Shown: piece by piece, positions 47,011 to 57,150 of the stretch | Layout: each line of letters begins with the position of its first letter | Position numbering within the stretch: the stretch's first letter is position 1 | DNA from: Malurus cyaneus samueli | Lineage: Eukaryota > Chordata > Aves > Passeriformes > Maluridae | Length of the DNA stretch: 64,000 bases | NCBI GenBank assembly: GCA_009741485.1 | Contig: CM019230.1 | Span: 5,862,377-5,926,376 of the forward strand | Direction: 5' to 3' | The notes under the pieces: generated by a model | Database searches by the model: none | What the model was told of the DNA's origin: nothing | The model's input: the letters and a program-made list of their open reading frames with translations, nothing else | Program-made: the position numbers and the translations under genes

Positions 47011-50000
47011 CTGCCGGCACAGACACAGCCCCTCGCATCCAGCCGAGCCCAGGACCCCAGCCCCGCTCGCCCCAGCCCTCCCCGCTGCCCTGGGGCATCA
47101 GCGATGCGGGCTGACCCCAGGGAACGAGGGGACACTCACCCCTCGGACAGTGGATGTGGTGAAGGAATGACCACGGGGCTGTGCTCACCACCCGCGGCAC
47201 ACCTCCGTGCTGTGTCACTTGTCTGCGGTCCTCTCCACCACTAACCCTTCACAGACTGTCCCTGCTTCCCACCACCACCCTGTCCCCATCCCACCGCCAC
47301 CACCTCCCTCCCACTGCCCTCCCACCCCATCCCAAAACCACCGCTGCTACACTGGTCCATACTGTCCCTTCAGCCAGGGACAGGGACAGGGACAGCTGCA
47401 AGAGGTGCCAGGAGGGGCTGGCAGCTCCCTGGTGCCTCTCTCTGCAGTGGACAGCCCCTTCAATATTTAAAGGCTTTTCCCTGGAGGGAGGGTTCAGCTC
47501 TGCACCCCGCTTGTTGAGATTTTTGCGAATCACAATCACTGGAGCAGCTGCCTCCTGCCTGTCCCCCTGCCCGTCTCCCACCCATCACCGTGCCTCAGCC
47601 CCTTCTCTGCCACAAAATGCCAACCAGGGCACCTATCTGGCTCCTCATCTCCAAGTTTCCCCCTACACAGCATCCTTCAGCTTTCCTCCTGCCGTGTGTG
47701 TCCCCTGCTGGCACTGCCCGCCCGGCTGGGACACCCCTCACACCGTATCTGCTGGCTGCACCCCAAATCCAGGCTCTTAGGGGCTGTTTGGGCATTTTCC
47801 CCCTGCCAGCTCCCCAGTTCCCCACTGCCAGTGCGTGCTCACTCTGCAGCAGTTGGGGTGACAGTCCCCTGAAGGGGGACACATCCCTGCCCATACTGAT
47901 GCATCCCCATCACCCCTCAGAGCCCAGCAGCAAAACCAAGCCCCTGTGAGCCCCATTTCCCCCAGGGCTGTCACCCGGTGCCAAGCTGGGCAGCGGGGAG
48001 GGGGACAAGCAGCCCTGCACGGTGGCACCAGCCACGCGCCGATGTCGCCTCATGCAGCAAGGTGCCAGCTGGCGCTCGGAAACGTCACTTGCAATTAAAA
48101 GCTGCTGTTGCTTATCGTGTCTCCAGTACAGCCAGAGGCTCCTCTCACTGAGTCCTGGATGGTTTTGGGGTCTGGGCTGCCCCAGTGACCTGCACCCCTA
48201 CACTCCTGTGTGCCGCAGTGACAGACACCCCCTCAGCACGCTGCGAAAACGCTGCCGGCGCATTGGATTGAAAATGCAGGATATAAACCCAAAGGCTGCG
48301 GGCTGGGCACCCTGCAAGAGCTGCTCGGTGCAGACCTGAGCACCGGGGCTCTCACCTCCAGAGGGACAGGGGACACAAAGCACGTAATTCCCTCCTGTAC
48401 CCCGTGGGTATCAGGAATACTCGGGCACCTGTCTGGGCACTGATGACCACTCATCTCTCTCAACCAGGTGAGTTTGGCTAGAGAATCACCCACCCCCAGC
48501 ACCCACCATCACCCAGGGGGTTCACCTGACTGCATCCCCCACCCCACTGCACATCACAGCTGCTGGAGCTGCAGGAGCCACGACACCACGCCGATGGCCA
48601 CAGCCAGGGCCCCTTGGCCACACAGGGCAGCAGGTGAGTCATGCCAGCCTGGCAGCGTCCCACGCTCCGGCACGGCCAGCTCGGTGGCAGGGCAGCCTGC
48701 GCCGCCTGCTCCTCACTGCGAATTCCCAAGTATTTTTAGTCCCGTGATAAATAATTCATCGGGAATCCGGCATCAGCTACCCGAGCGGAGAGGAAGGGGA
48801 GCAACACGCCACCCAAAACAAACAGAACCGCCCTGGCAGCAGCGCTGCCCGTCTGAGCCCTCCTCAAGGACATTTAAATATACTCTGGGCCCTCGTGGTG
48901 ATTGATGGGGTTTGCTGGTGCCAGCCCTGGCACCTCACCTATTCCAGGCCTTTATCTTCCTCTTCCTCAACTCAGCTTCTGCCCAAACTCTGGAGCCTCT
49001 TTGAGCACCGAGCAATCCAGGCACAGACCAGGGGATGCCCCTGTACTCCAAGCTCTGTCACCCCCTGCTCCTGGCTGTGACAGGGGACGGGGCTGATCCC
49101 TGTGGACCGAGCCGCAGGTGGAAAACATCCCCATCCCTCCCAGCCGGAACGCGACTGAGGTGGCCACGGGCTCATCCCATTGTTCGGCAGAGCTGAGGGC
49201 AATGAATTGCCACCCAGAGCCAGGCTGGCTCATCACAGCCCTTGGGAGCCATGGAAGAGGATGGAGGGATTTGAGGCCAGGGAGCCCGTGGCTGGCAAGG
49301 ATTCTATGTGCAGGCTGGAGACAGGGATGCTCCAAAATGGCCGGATTTGGGAGGAAAAGGGCAGCCAGCTCCTCCAGCCCAGCCAACACCGGGCCTTTCC
49401 AGCCCATCTTTTCTTGGAGTGAACTAGAGAGGTGCAGGAAAATTTGTATTTCTGGGGGTGGGATGGCAGACTGCAGGAAAGTGGTGGAGGCTGAGGAGAA
49501 ACTGAGCCCATCCTATCCAACTATTGCCAGAGCTGGGGCCGCCCTTGGGCTCAGCACCACACAGCACAGCCCACACTGACTTCAAAAAAAATCCACATTT
49601 TTCAGCCCCTTGTAGGATGCACTGCAGAGCAGGTCCCTTGAGAAAGAGCTTTTGGAAAGGGAGGTTTTGGGTTTTCCAGCCCGGTGAAGGGCCAGCGGCC
49701 AGGCTGGGTCAGGAGGAAGGTGGCCTTGGCCAGGAGCCTGGGCAAGGCAATGCCACCTCCTGGCAGCCTCCCCAGGGACCAGAGGACACCACAAAGCCTC
49801 TTGGTGGCTTCAGCACTTGTTTTTGCTTCTTTTGGGGCAGTTTTGAACAGTTTAACCCCCTTCCTAGGCACAACTTCCCCTGGTGCACTGAAGCCACAGA
49901 AACCTCCTTCTAAAGGCACCGACAGAACCCTTACCCCCCAGCAGCCCCTCAAATGTCATTTTAATGCAACAGGGAAAGTTTTCTCCTAATTTTAAACCTT

Positions 50001-51004
50001 TTTTCCCTCACTCCCTCCCCTGCTCCAAGAGAGGAGGAGGTCATGCAGATATTTTGACTTCAGGAAAGGGAGAAATAAAATCCCGAAATGCAAAATATCA
50101 TTCAGGAAAGAGAAACCTTAAAACCTTACCCGAAGCAACAAAAAAAAAAAAAAAAAAAAAAGCTCCAAGCCTGAAATCAGAGGGAAACGCAGCCTGCGCC
50201 AGGGATGGGAAGTGCTGCTGATGGACGGAAAGGACAGAGCGAAGCCAAACCTGGCGGGGAGGAGAGGGGGCACAGAGGAGGGCAACGGGATGTGCCAGGG
50301 CTTGTCATTGCCCCGATGGGGACACCCGTGTGGAGCAAGGAGACCTCGATGAAGCCCCTCAGAGGAGGAGAAAGCAGCAAAACCTCCCCCAAAGACAACT
50401 CGTCACCATCGCTGTCCCCACGCAGGGGGGTGACTCGGGAGAGAGCAGCGCTGGCAGCCCCCGGCGAGCACCGTCTCCTTTCAACCTTCATCCGTCACCA
50501 GCCGGCATCACCCTCCTCTTCCTCACCACCCTCCCCTTCCTCGCCCGCACCTCCGACAGCAACAGTTGCGGGCCGGGGGCTGCGGGCCGGGGAGATGGCG
50601 AGGGCCCCACACACGCACGCACCGAAACGCAGCTTAAAAAGGTCGAATATGGATTAACCAAAAATAAACGCCAAGTGTCCTGCCTGCCGCTGGGTTACGC
50701 AAGGTGGCGGCGGGGGACACAGGGCTGGTGGCACCCAGGGAGGTCTCCTCAATTTTTCCTGCCTCTCACTGCCCCCCAAAAACCCCCCAGAACAGCGCCC
50801 AGGATTAAGGTTCGCTTCCGTCCCGTGCCCGGGATGGGGAACAGGAGCTCGGGGGATGCGGGGGGCGCTGAGAAGGGAAGACGGACAGAGAAACCCCCCA
50901 CCCCAAAAAAACACCCGCCTCGTCCTAAAAGTTGCTGTCGGCCGTGGCGTGGCGGCAGCGGAGCCCGTCGGGCCCCGGTTGCCCCCAGCCCGCCCGGTAC
51001 TTAC
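47011..51004 (-). other. Candidate GRIN2C 5' intron
   Basis: This runs between a candidate acceptor just upstream of the GRIN2C start codon (AG at 47011-47012) and a consensus donor GTAAGT at 51004-50999 in the CpG island. GRIN2 genes typically have non-coding 5' exons, which fits. The intron contains a 22-A run at 50140-50161 and a GGGACA stretch near 47,372. Additional 5' exons inside cannot be excluded. Confidence 0.5.
50140..50161. repeat. Poly-A tract, 22 bases
   Basis: An uninterrupted run of 22 A residues. No retroposed sequence upstream was recognised, so a simple homopolymer expansion is as likely as a retroposon tail. Confidence 0.9.
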
Positions 51005-51620
51005 GGACCGCCCTGCTGCCTACATGCCGCGGCTCCGGCGGGGCTCGTCCCACGGGGCTCGGCTCTTGCAAGCCCCTCCTGCTGCGGGGCAGCCCCGGGG
51101 CAGGGTCGGCCCGCCGCGGCTGGCGGGGGCTCCGGCGCGCCGTCGTCCCGCTCGTCCTTGGGGCGGCGGCGGCGGCGGCGGCTCTGCAGCGGGCGGCTGG
51201 GCAGGACGGGAGCGGAGAAGAGGGAGCGGGAGCGGAGGGTGCACGGGGGGGGCCCGGTGGCAGCAGGTGTCTCGGCGACCTCGAGCCCCGGCAGCCATCT
51301 CCCCCCGCCCGGGACCGCGGGTGCCCGGGCGGACGGCCGGCACAGCGCGGGGGGAGCTGGGGATGGAGCTGGGGGGAGCCGGGGCGGTGGAAGGACAGCG
51401 TGTGTCCTCCCGCCTCGCCGCAACTTCGGGGCTGGCCGCCAGCCCCGGTGGAAGGAGGGGGGACGGGGGACGGGCAGCCCTCCCTCCCGAAACCGGCCCG
51501 CCTCTCCTGGCACCGGGGCCGGCCCAGCGCTGGAGAGAGAAAGGGACAAGACCCCCCTCCCACACACACACTTTCCTGCGCCCCTCTCCTCCATCTCCAG
51601 GAGGGAAAACCCATGGCAAA
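50400..51620 (-). promoter_or_regulatory. GRIN2C: CpG island, probable GRIN2C promoter and non-coding first exon
   Basis: Dense CpG over about 1.2 kb, highest at 50.9-51.5 kb, with GC-box-like CCGCCC words and six tandem CGG units at about 51164-51181. On the minus strand a perfect donor (GGTCC then GTAAGTACC) starts at 51004, so a 5'UTR exon ending at 51005 is plausible, splicing to the acceptor at 47011. Long open frames on both strands here are composition artefacts: they carry only Gly/Pro/Arg/Ala-rich sequence. The transcription start itself is not determined. Confidence 0.6.
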
Positions 51621-54600
51621 ATGACACAGTCCCCTTCTCTGGGCACTGCCCGTCCCCAGCCCCAGGGAGAGCTGGAGGAGTGCGGTTGGACTCACTCCCT
51701 CCCGCCTGTATCTTCCATCCCTTTGCTGACTGAACTGGTGGGCACTGGCCAGCTGCCCACCCTGGTGCCCCCCGGCCGGCGCAGGGCAGCCCCAGGGTCC
51801 CCATCGGTCACAGGGAGGGGGGGGTGACACGGAGCAAAGCCCCCGCAGGCAGCAGCATCCTCCAGCTGTCGCCAGGGCCAGTATTAAAGCATCAGCTGAT
51901 CCCGCAGCACTGGTTTAGAGCGAGCCAGACTGGGGACAGAGGGGAGGAAAGGGGGGAGATACAGTAAAGGAGAGCAGGAGACAGGCAGGGACCCTGCTGG
52001 GGCTCCCTTGTCGCTGGCTGGGTGCCCACTCTGTCCCAAAACGAGCCAGTGGCTGCCGGCAAGGCACCACGGCTCTGGCAGGACCTGGCAGGAGTTAGAG
52101 CCCAGTGTGGGGGCAGATTCTCCCAAACCTCCCCATGGCCCGGCTCAGAGCCTCCAAAACCCGGGGATCACCCCGAGAGCACCTGCCCTCTCCAGCAGAG
52201 CCGGTGCCAGCAGCACCCGTGCCCTTCTGCCCTCCCCAGGGACAGATGCCTGGCTCGGGGACAGGGCCACCCAACGGGCTGCTGGGTGCCTGCCACCCAG
52301 GCTGGCCCTGCAGCCACCTGCAGCAGCATCCTTGTGCCTGCTGGGCTCGGAGAAGCCGTTTGCAGAGAGGTTTCAACCTGCTGAAAATCTGCGTGTGCTC
52401 AGCCGCGAGCTGCCTGATGCGGGAGCTCCACACATCATCCCCCGGGGCAGCCTGGCCACCTGCTGCCCAGGTGCTGTGGGTGCCTTCGGGGCACCTCGGG
52501 GTGAAAGAGATGCCAAAAAAAAAAAAAAATAGGGAAGGAAAAATGCATCTGGGGCTACATTTTAATCCCTGTAAAGCAGCACCCGCTGTCTCTGCAGGAG
52601 AGCTCAGCCAAATCTCTGAGGCTGCTGCAGTGCAAGGGCTCAGGGCAGTGGGGGATGCAGATCTATCCTGTTCTGGGTACCTGTTCTGGGTACCTCTGGC
52701 CATGTCCTGCTCCCCCAGCCCACCTCGCCCCGATTCTGGCAGCGCTGCCACTCTCCTGCCCAAAGAGAGGAGATTTGAGTGCTGGCAACAGGTCCATGCC
52801 TCAAATTCTTCTCCCAGGAGGACAAAAGGGCCGATCTTGGGTTGAACATTGAAGGAGGCAGCGAAGGAGGCAGCGGCTGCATTTAACCCTTTCTGTGGCC
52901 TTCATGGTCCAATGTGATCCAGCTTTCCAGGGATCTGGTCCCTGGGACTGGCATAGAAGGACTAGCTGCTCCCATGCCTTATTGCCCCTCCAGCAGCTCG
53001 GGGCTTATTTATCCCTCCCAGGACTTTGGAGAGTCTTGGCTCACAAATATTTCCCAGAAAAGCTTCCATGTGGGTTGAGGGGGGCAACAGCAACCCCACA
53101 CTGGGACAGCACCCAGCTCCACCATCACACCCAGGACTGCCCAGCATCCCCATCCCATGGGACTTTTAATCCCCTTCACAGCCCAATTCCCACACGTGAG
53201 AGAAAAACCCAAGGTTGGTGCACAGCTGGGCACAGCTGGAGGATGCCTGCACTGGGACAAGCAGAGGAGGGCAAGGACTCGAGGTGACACACTCCTGCCA
53301 GGCCCCCAGCCACATCTCCTGTCCCTTGGGTCCAGTGGCTTGCAGTGAGCAGCTGCAATGAGAGCCCAACCCCAGGTTTGCAGTTTTCCTGGCAAAATCC
53401 TTCAGTTTGTTTTTAGAAAATGAAAACCCCAACATTTTTCTGGGGGAAAATGCAGCAATCCCCAAATCCAATCTGCCTCTGTGGGCCACAGACCAATGAA
53501 GCGTTGTGAGGCTGTTCTGCATCATCAAAATAATTTATTTACATTTAAACACCTAAAATCCTCTTGTTAAAAATAATTCCCTGATGCTACAAAGGTCCAG
53601 GTTGAAACAAAGAGCACCAATGGCACCCCAAGATGAAACACAAGCCCCAGGAAATAAAGTTGGACTTTTCCTCTTATTTCCCCATCCTCTTGTTGCCACC
53701 CTCTCTGGGAATGCTCGCCTCTCTTTGCCCAGCTTTCTGGGGCACAAAGCTGCCTTTCTCCACCTTCACCTCCTCCCTTGCCAGGCTGGTACTGCCCCAA
53801 TGTGGGACCCTTGGCATCCACCTGGTCCCTTCAGCACAGCCCAGCAAGAGGAGCTCTGCCAGCTTCTCCATCGCCTCGTTACCTTTCCCTGGCATCTCCT
53901 CTCGCAGGAGGCTCTGTGAGCAGGGATAAATGCGAGGCCACGGNNNNNNNNNNNNNNNNNNNNNNNNNTTGATAATGCGAGGCACGTGCTCCGACAGCGT
54001 CCTGGTGTTGCAGCCACCTCCTGCAGGAAGAGCTCGCTGGCAGCCGGGCCAGGGGAGCAGAGGGGATGTGGAAGGTGGTGGTGGCACCCTGAGTTTGTCC
54101 AGCCTTGCACTGACCCACCCAGGCCAACAAGCGGTGTTGGAGAAGTCCTGGGCTCCGGCAGGCTCCTCAGAGCCATTGCAACCCCAGTGGCACCTCACAT
54201 CCTAAACTGGTGTAAAGCCCCACATCCTGCCCCAGCCCCTCCATTCTGGTCCCCTCAGACTCCAGCTCTGCAGATCCCATGGCAGCCCCCAAGTTCAGCA
54301 TAAACTGCACTCCCAGACCCAAAGCACCCACCCAGGGCACATCCACACCAGTCAAGCAGCGCACGAGGCTGTTTGGATCTCCAGCTCTGCTGGGGCAAAT
54401 GCCAGCATCAGCCTCCTGTTTGTAGGAGAAAATCAGCTGAAGGTTTTTAACCATGTGCATCCTAAACCAGGGCTTGAGGAAGAGAGGAGCTGGTCTGAAG
54501 GGCAGGGTGGCATCTGGGGTGACACAGCCTGCTGGGCTGTCCCACAGGCACTGCATCCCTCTAATGGCATCTGACAGCAGATGTCACGGGTCTCTCTGCC

Positions 54601-55805
54601 AGAATGGAAGTCTTCCAGTGACACTTGTGACACCTGAGATTGGCCAAGGACCTGCAACCCGTCCCTGCCCACACTTCACAGTCCTGCATCTCATCCCATC
54701 CTGCCTGTTGGCTGCCAATCTTCGCGTCCCAAGAAGTCTGACCAAAATTAAGGTCTGAGTCACCCTATTCCTCTGAGACTCACTTAAGAACTAAACAGAG
54801 TGTAGATCATCTTCCCCCACCCTGTCCCCTTGAGCTGACAGGGCCACCCTCTCTTCCCCACCCCCCCTTCTGCTCCATCCCACAGGGATTTCAAGGCTCA
54901 ATGCTTAAATAACCACACAGAGCTGCGGGATCTTTGGATCCCAGCAGCCACAAGATGGAATTGAATCGGAGAATGGAACAAGGAGAAAGGGTGGGACAGC
55001 AGTCACGGGGATGGTGCTGTGCAATGGTGCGTGCCTGGCGCCGGATCCGGCGCAGCTCCGACCTGGCACAGCTCCGCTGCCGCTGCCACCACGTCCTACC
55101 CTCGCGGTAATTAAGGGAGCAAAATAAACAGGGCTGGTTTCATCCCTGCCAGGATAATTCTTCTCCTGGGGGAGTTGCTGCAGGACTGCCCAGAGGTGGG
55201 GATGAGGCAAACAAAGCGTTCTGGAAATGGAAATTCCCAGGGAGGAGAGAAGGAAATCCTTCTTTCTGGGGCCATAAACCAGCCATCACCCCAACAACTT
55301 CATTTTGCCGCGTCGTATCCCTAAATAACTCCTGGAACAGCTGCTTGGAGTTGTGATCTTTTTCACCTCTGCTTCCTCTCCTGACCTATGGAAATGGCTT
55401 TGCAGTGCCAATTTCTGAATAATTCACTCCAAGCAGAGGGGAAACATCTGGACTTTGCAGATCACACTACCTGACCTACACAACTCCGAACCATGAGCAA
55501 AGACTTTGGCGAGTGCAGAACCCCAGGAAAGTGGATTTGTGAGGCAGGGAGTGGAAACCATGAGTTGGTCGGGAGTCAAGGTATGCTTGGGATTCTTTGG
55601 AGAGGGGATGATGCTGTCCCTGTGAGTGAAGCGCTCTCTGGGCGTGTCATGTGGGGCTGGTGTCTGATTCCAACAACCCCAAGCTCGGTACACCCAAACG
55701 TGTTCTCCATCCTGCTCCAGGAGCTGGGATGGATCTTGGAGGGGAAGAGCACAATGAGGAAGGTGCCCAGAGAGCAGCAGCCAGGTGGGGCTTGAGGCAG
55801 GGCCG
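51621..55805. other. Intergenic flank upstream of GRIN2C
   Basis: GC-moderate sequence with short tandem duplications (13 bp at about 52,668-52,693), an A15-17 run at about 52,514-52,529 and the 25-N gap. No exon with family motifs was recognised on either strand. The FDXR gene that follows GRIN2C in mammals was looked for by its C-terminal motifs and not seen. Confidence 0.55.
53944..53968. other. Assembly gap, 25 N
   Basis: Twenty-five consecutive N. The round length suggests a placeholder, so the real missing length is unknown. Confidence 0.97.
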
Positions 55806-56000
55806 GTGCTGTGCTCACCAAGGCGCTGAAGTCAGCACTCTCCGGAGCCATCTTTCCCGGCGAGGCCCCGGCGCAGACGGGCTCGCCCCGGCTGCCCGCA
55901 GCTCTACGGGTGCCAAGATTCGGTGATGCATGCGCGAGGGCCGGCGTACAGCCGACACGCGCTCTCGCCGGCAGCCAGCGCCGGGATGGGGCTGGAAAAT
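55806..56000 (-). promoter_or_regulatory. Small CpG island with NRF1-like site
   Basis: About 200 bp of dense CpG. A palindromic GCATGCGC core at about 55,928-55,935 resembles the NRF1 binding site common in housekeeping promoters. On the minus strand it leads straight into the candidate first exon at 55851. No gene downstream could be identified, so promoter status is inference. Confidence 0.4.
55819..55851 (-). CDS. Candidate orphan first coding exon, 11 codons
   Basis: On the minus strand GGGAAAG precedes ATGG (a good Kozak context); the frame MAPESADFSAL ends at phase 0 on a consensus donor GTGAGC at 55818. It sits at the edge of a CpG island, as real first exons do. I do not recognise the peptide and found no matching second exon between here and 51 kb; the 25-N gap lies on the way. 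It may be chance. Confidence 0.25.
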
Positions 56001-56739
56001 TGTCCATTAGCCACTGGGGAAAAGCCTTTTCAACCATTTTTTTGGTCGCGTGAGCTGGCTTTTAAACAGCAGCACAGCTCTCGATGCCAGGCCAGAGATC
56101 CAACGAGCTGGTTTTTCCTTTATTCCAGAGCGCTGGAAACGTCCTACTTTATGGGCTCTAAAACATTGGAAAAGGCCAACATTCAGCAGGGAGCCAACTC
56201 ACTAGCAGTGAGAGATCTGCACTTGTTCTATCTGGGAGCGATTGGAAAAATGCTGCAGCCAACAGAGAGCTTCTGGGATTGTGCCAGACCTGCCACTCTC
56301 AAGGCAGGAGCCCATGGGCAGCGAAAAGCTTTCTCCTGGACAGTCTTCAGACAGGGAAACTGAGGCACGGGGCAGCGCAAAGCAGCTGAGAGAGGTGCAA
56401 ACCAGCTGAGGCTGTTTGTGACCCACAGCGTGTGACAGTGACAACTCTGCCCCACAGCCAGTCCCAGCTGCCTCGCAGAGCAGCAGACGACAGCACGGGA
56501 GCAGGAGCCGTGCCCGGCACTCTCCGGGCCATCGCTCACCAGATGCTGACCTCCAGCAGCTTTGTGCAGCCTCATTAGAGCTAAGCTGAGCCGTAATCTC
56601 ATCCGAAGCAGGCAATCCACAGCAGAGCTGGCAGCAACGGCTCTCAGTGTTTCAGGCCTCTTTCCACCAGCAGACGAGTGTCACTCACAGCAGTCGCCTT
56701 GCCAGCTACTCACTGTCCCGGAACATGGCCGTTGGAGGA

Positions 56740-57150
56740 TGCCGTTGGCGGGCTCACTGGAGAGCGGAGGGCGGGGACGGCTGCCCTCCCGGCAGGAGAC
56801 ACGCCGGAGCAAGAGAAAATTATTCACGGCCCTTAAAGACAGATGCGTCGACAGACTGTAGTCCCAGATGCTCACGAGGCCCGCACCACCGCGACGCTAG
56901 GATCCACCCAGCTCGACCCCGGTACCCCGCGGCCAGGGACCCCGCCAGGACCCCCGGTCGCGGCCCTCGCTCGCCGGCACGGGCTCCAGCGCCACCTAAC
57001 GACACGGCGGCCGGGAAAGGCATTTCCGGCAGCTAGGGGTTGCATCCCGAGAATGGATGAGGGAGCGACAGCCCGATGGGAGGCTAGGAGGGAGCGGCAA
57101 GGACGCACCACGGGCTTGGGCTTGGTGGGCGTAGGGCGAGAGGGAGTGGA
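56740..57150. promoter_or_regulatory. CpG island without identified gene
   Basis: GC- and CpG-rich segment containing an ETS-like TTTCCGGC word at about 57,022-57,029. Both strands have open frames here, but without family motifs. It could be the promoter of a gene running right and off the window, or of an unannotated transcript. Confidence 0.35.

Noticed and set aside
50330..51733. 467-codon plus-strand open frame through the GRIN2C CpG island
   Set aside because: Low-complexity Arg/Gly/Pro reading in GC-rich DNA, overlapped by equally long frames on the other frames and strand; no homology recognised.
50925..51830. 301- and 267-codon minus-strand open frames in the same island
   Set aside because: Composition-driven. 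Their 3' end coincides with the candidate donor at 51004, but the upstream sequence lacks any protein character and would not join in frame to the GRIN2C start.
55819..55851. The 11-codon exon as an alternative GRIN2C N terminus
   Set aside because: Splicing it to the acceptor at 47011 would enter GRIN2C out of frame (16 nt before the ATG), so it does not encode an extended GluN2C.
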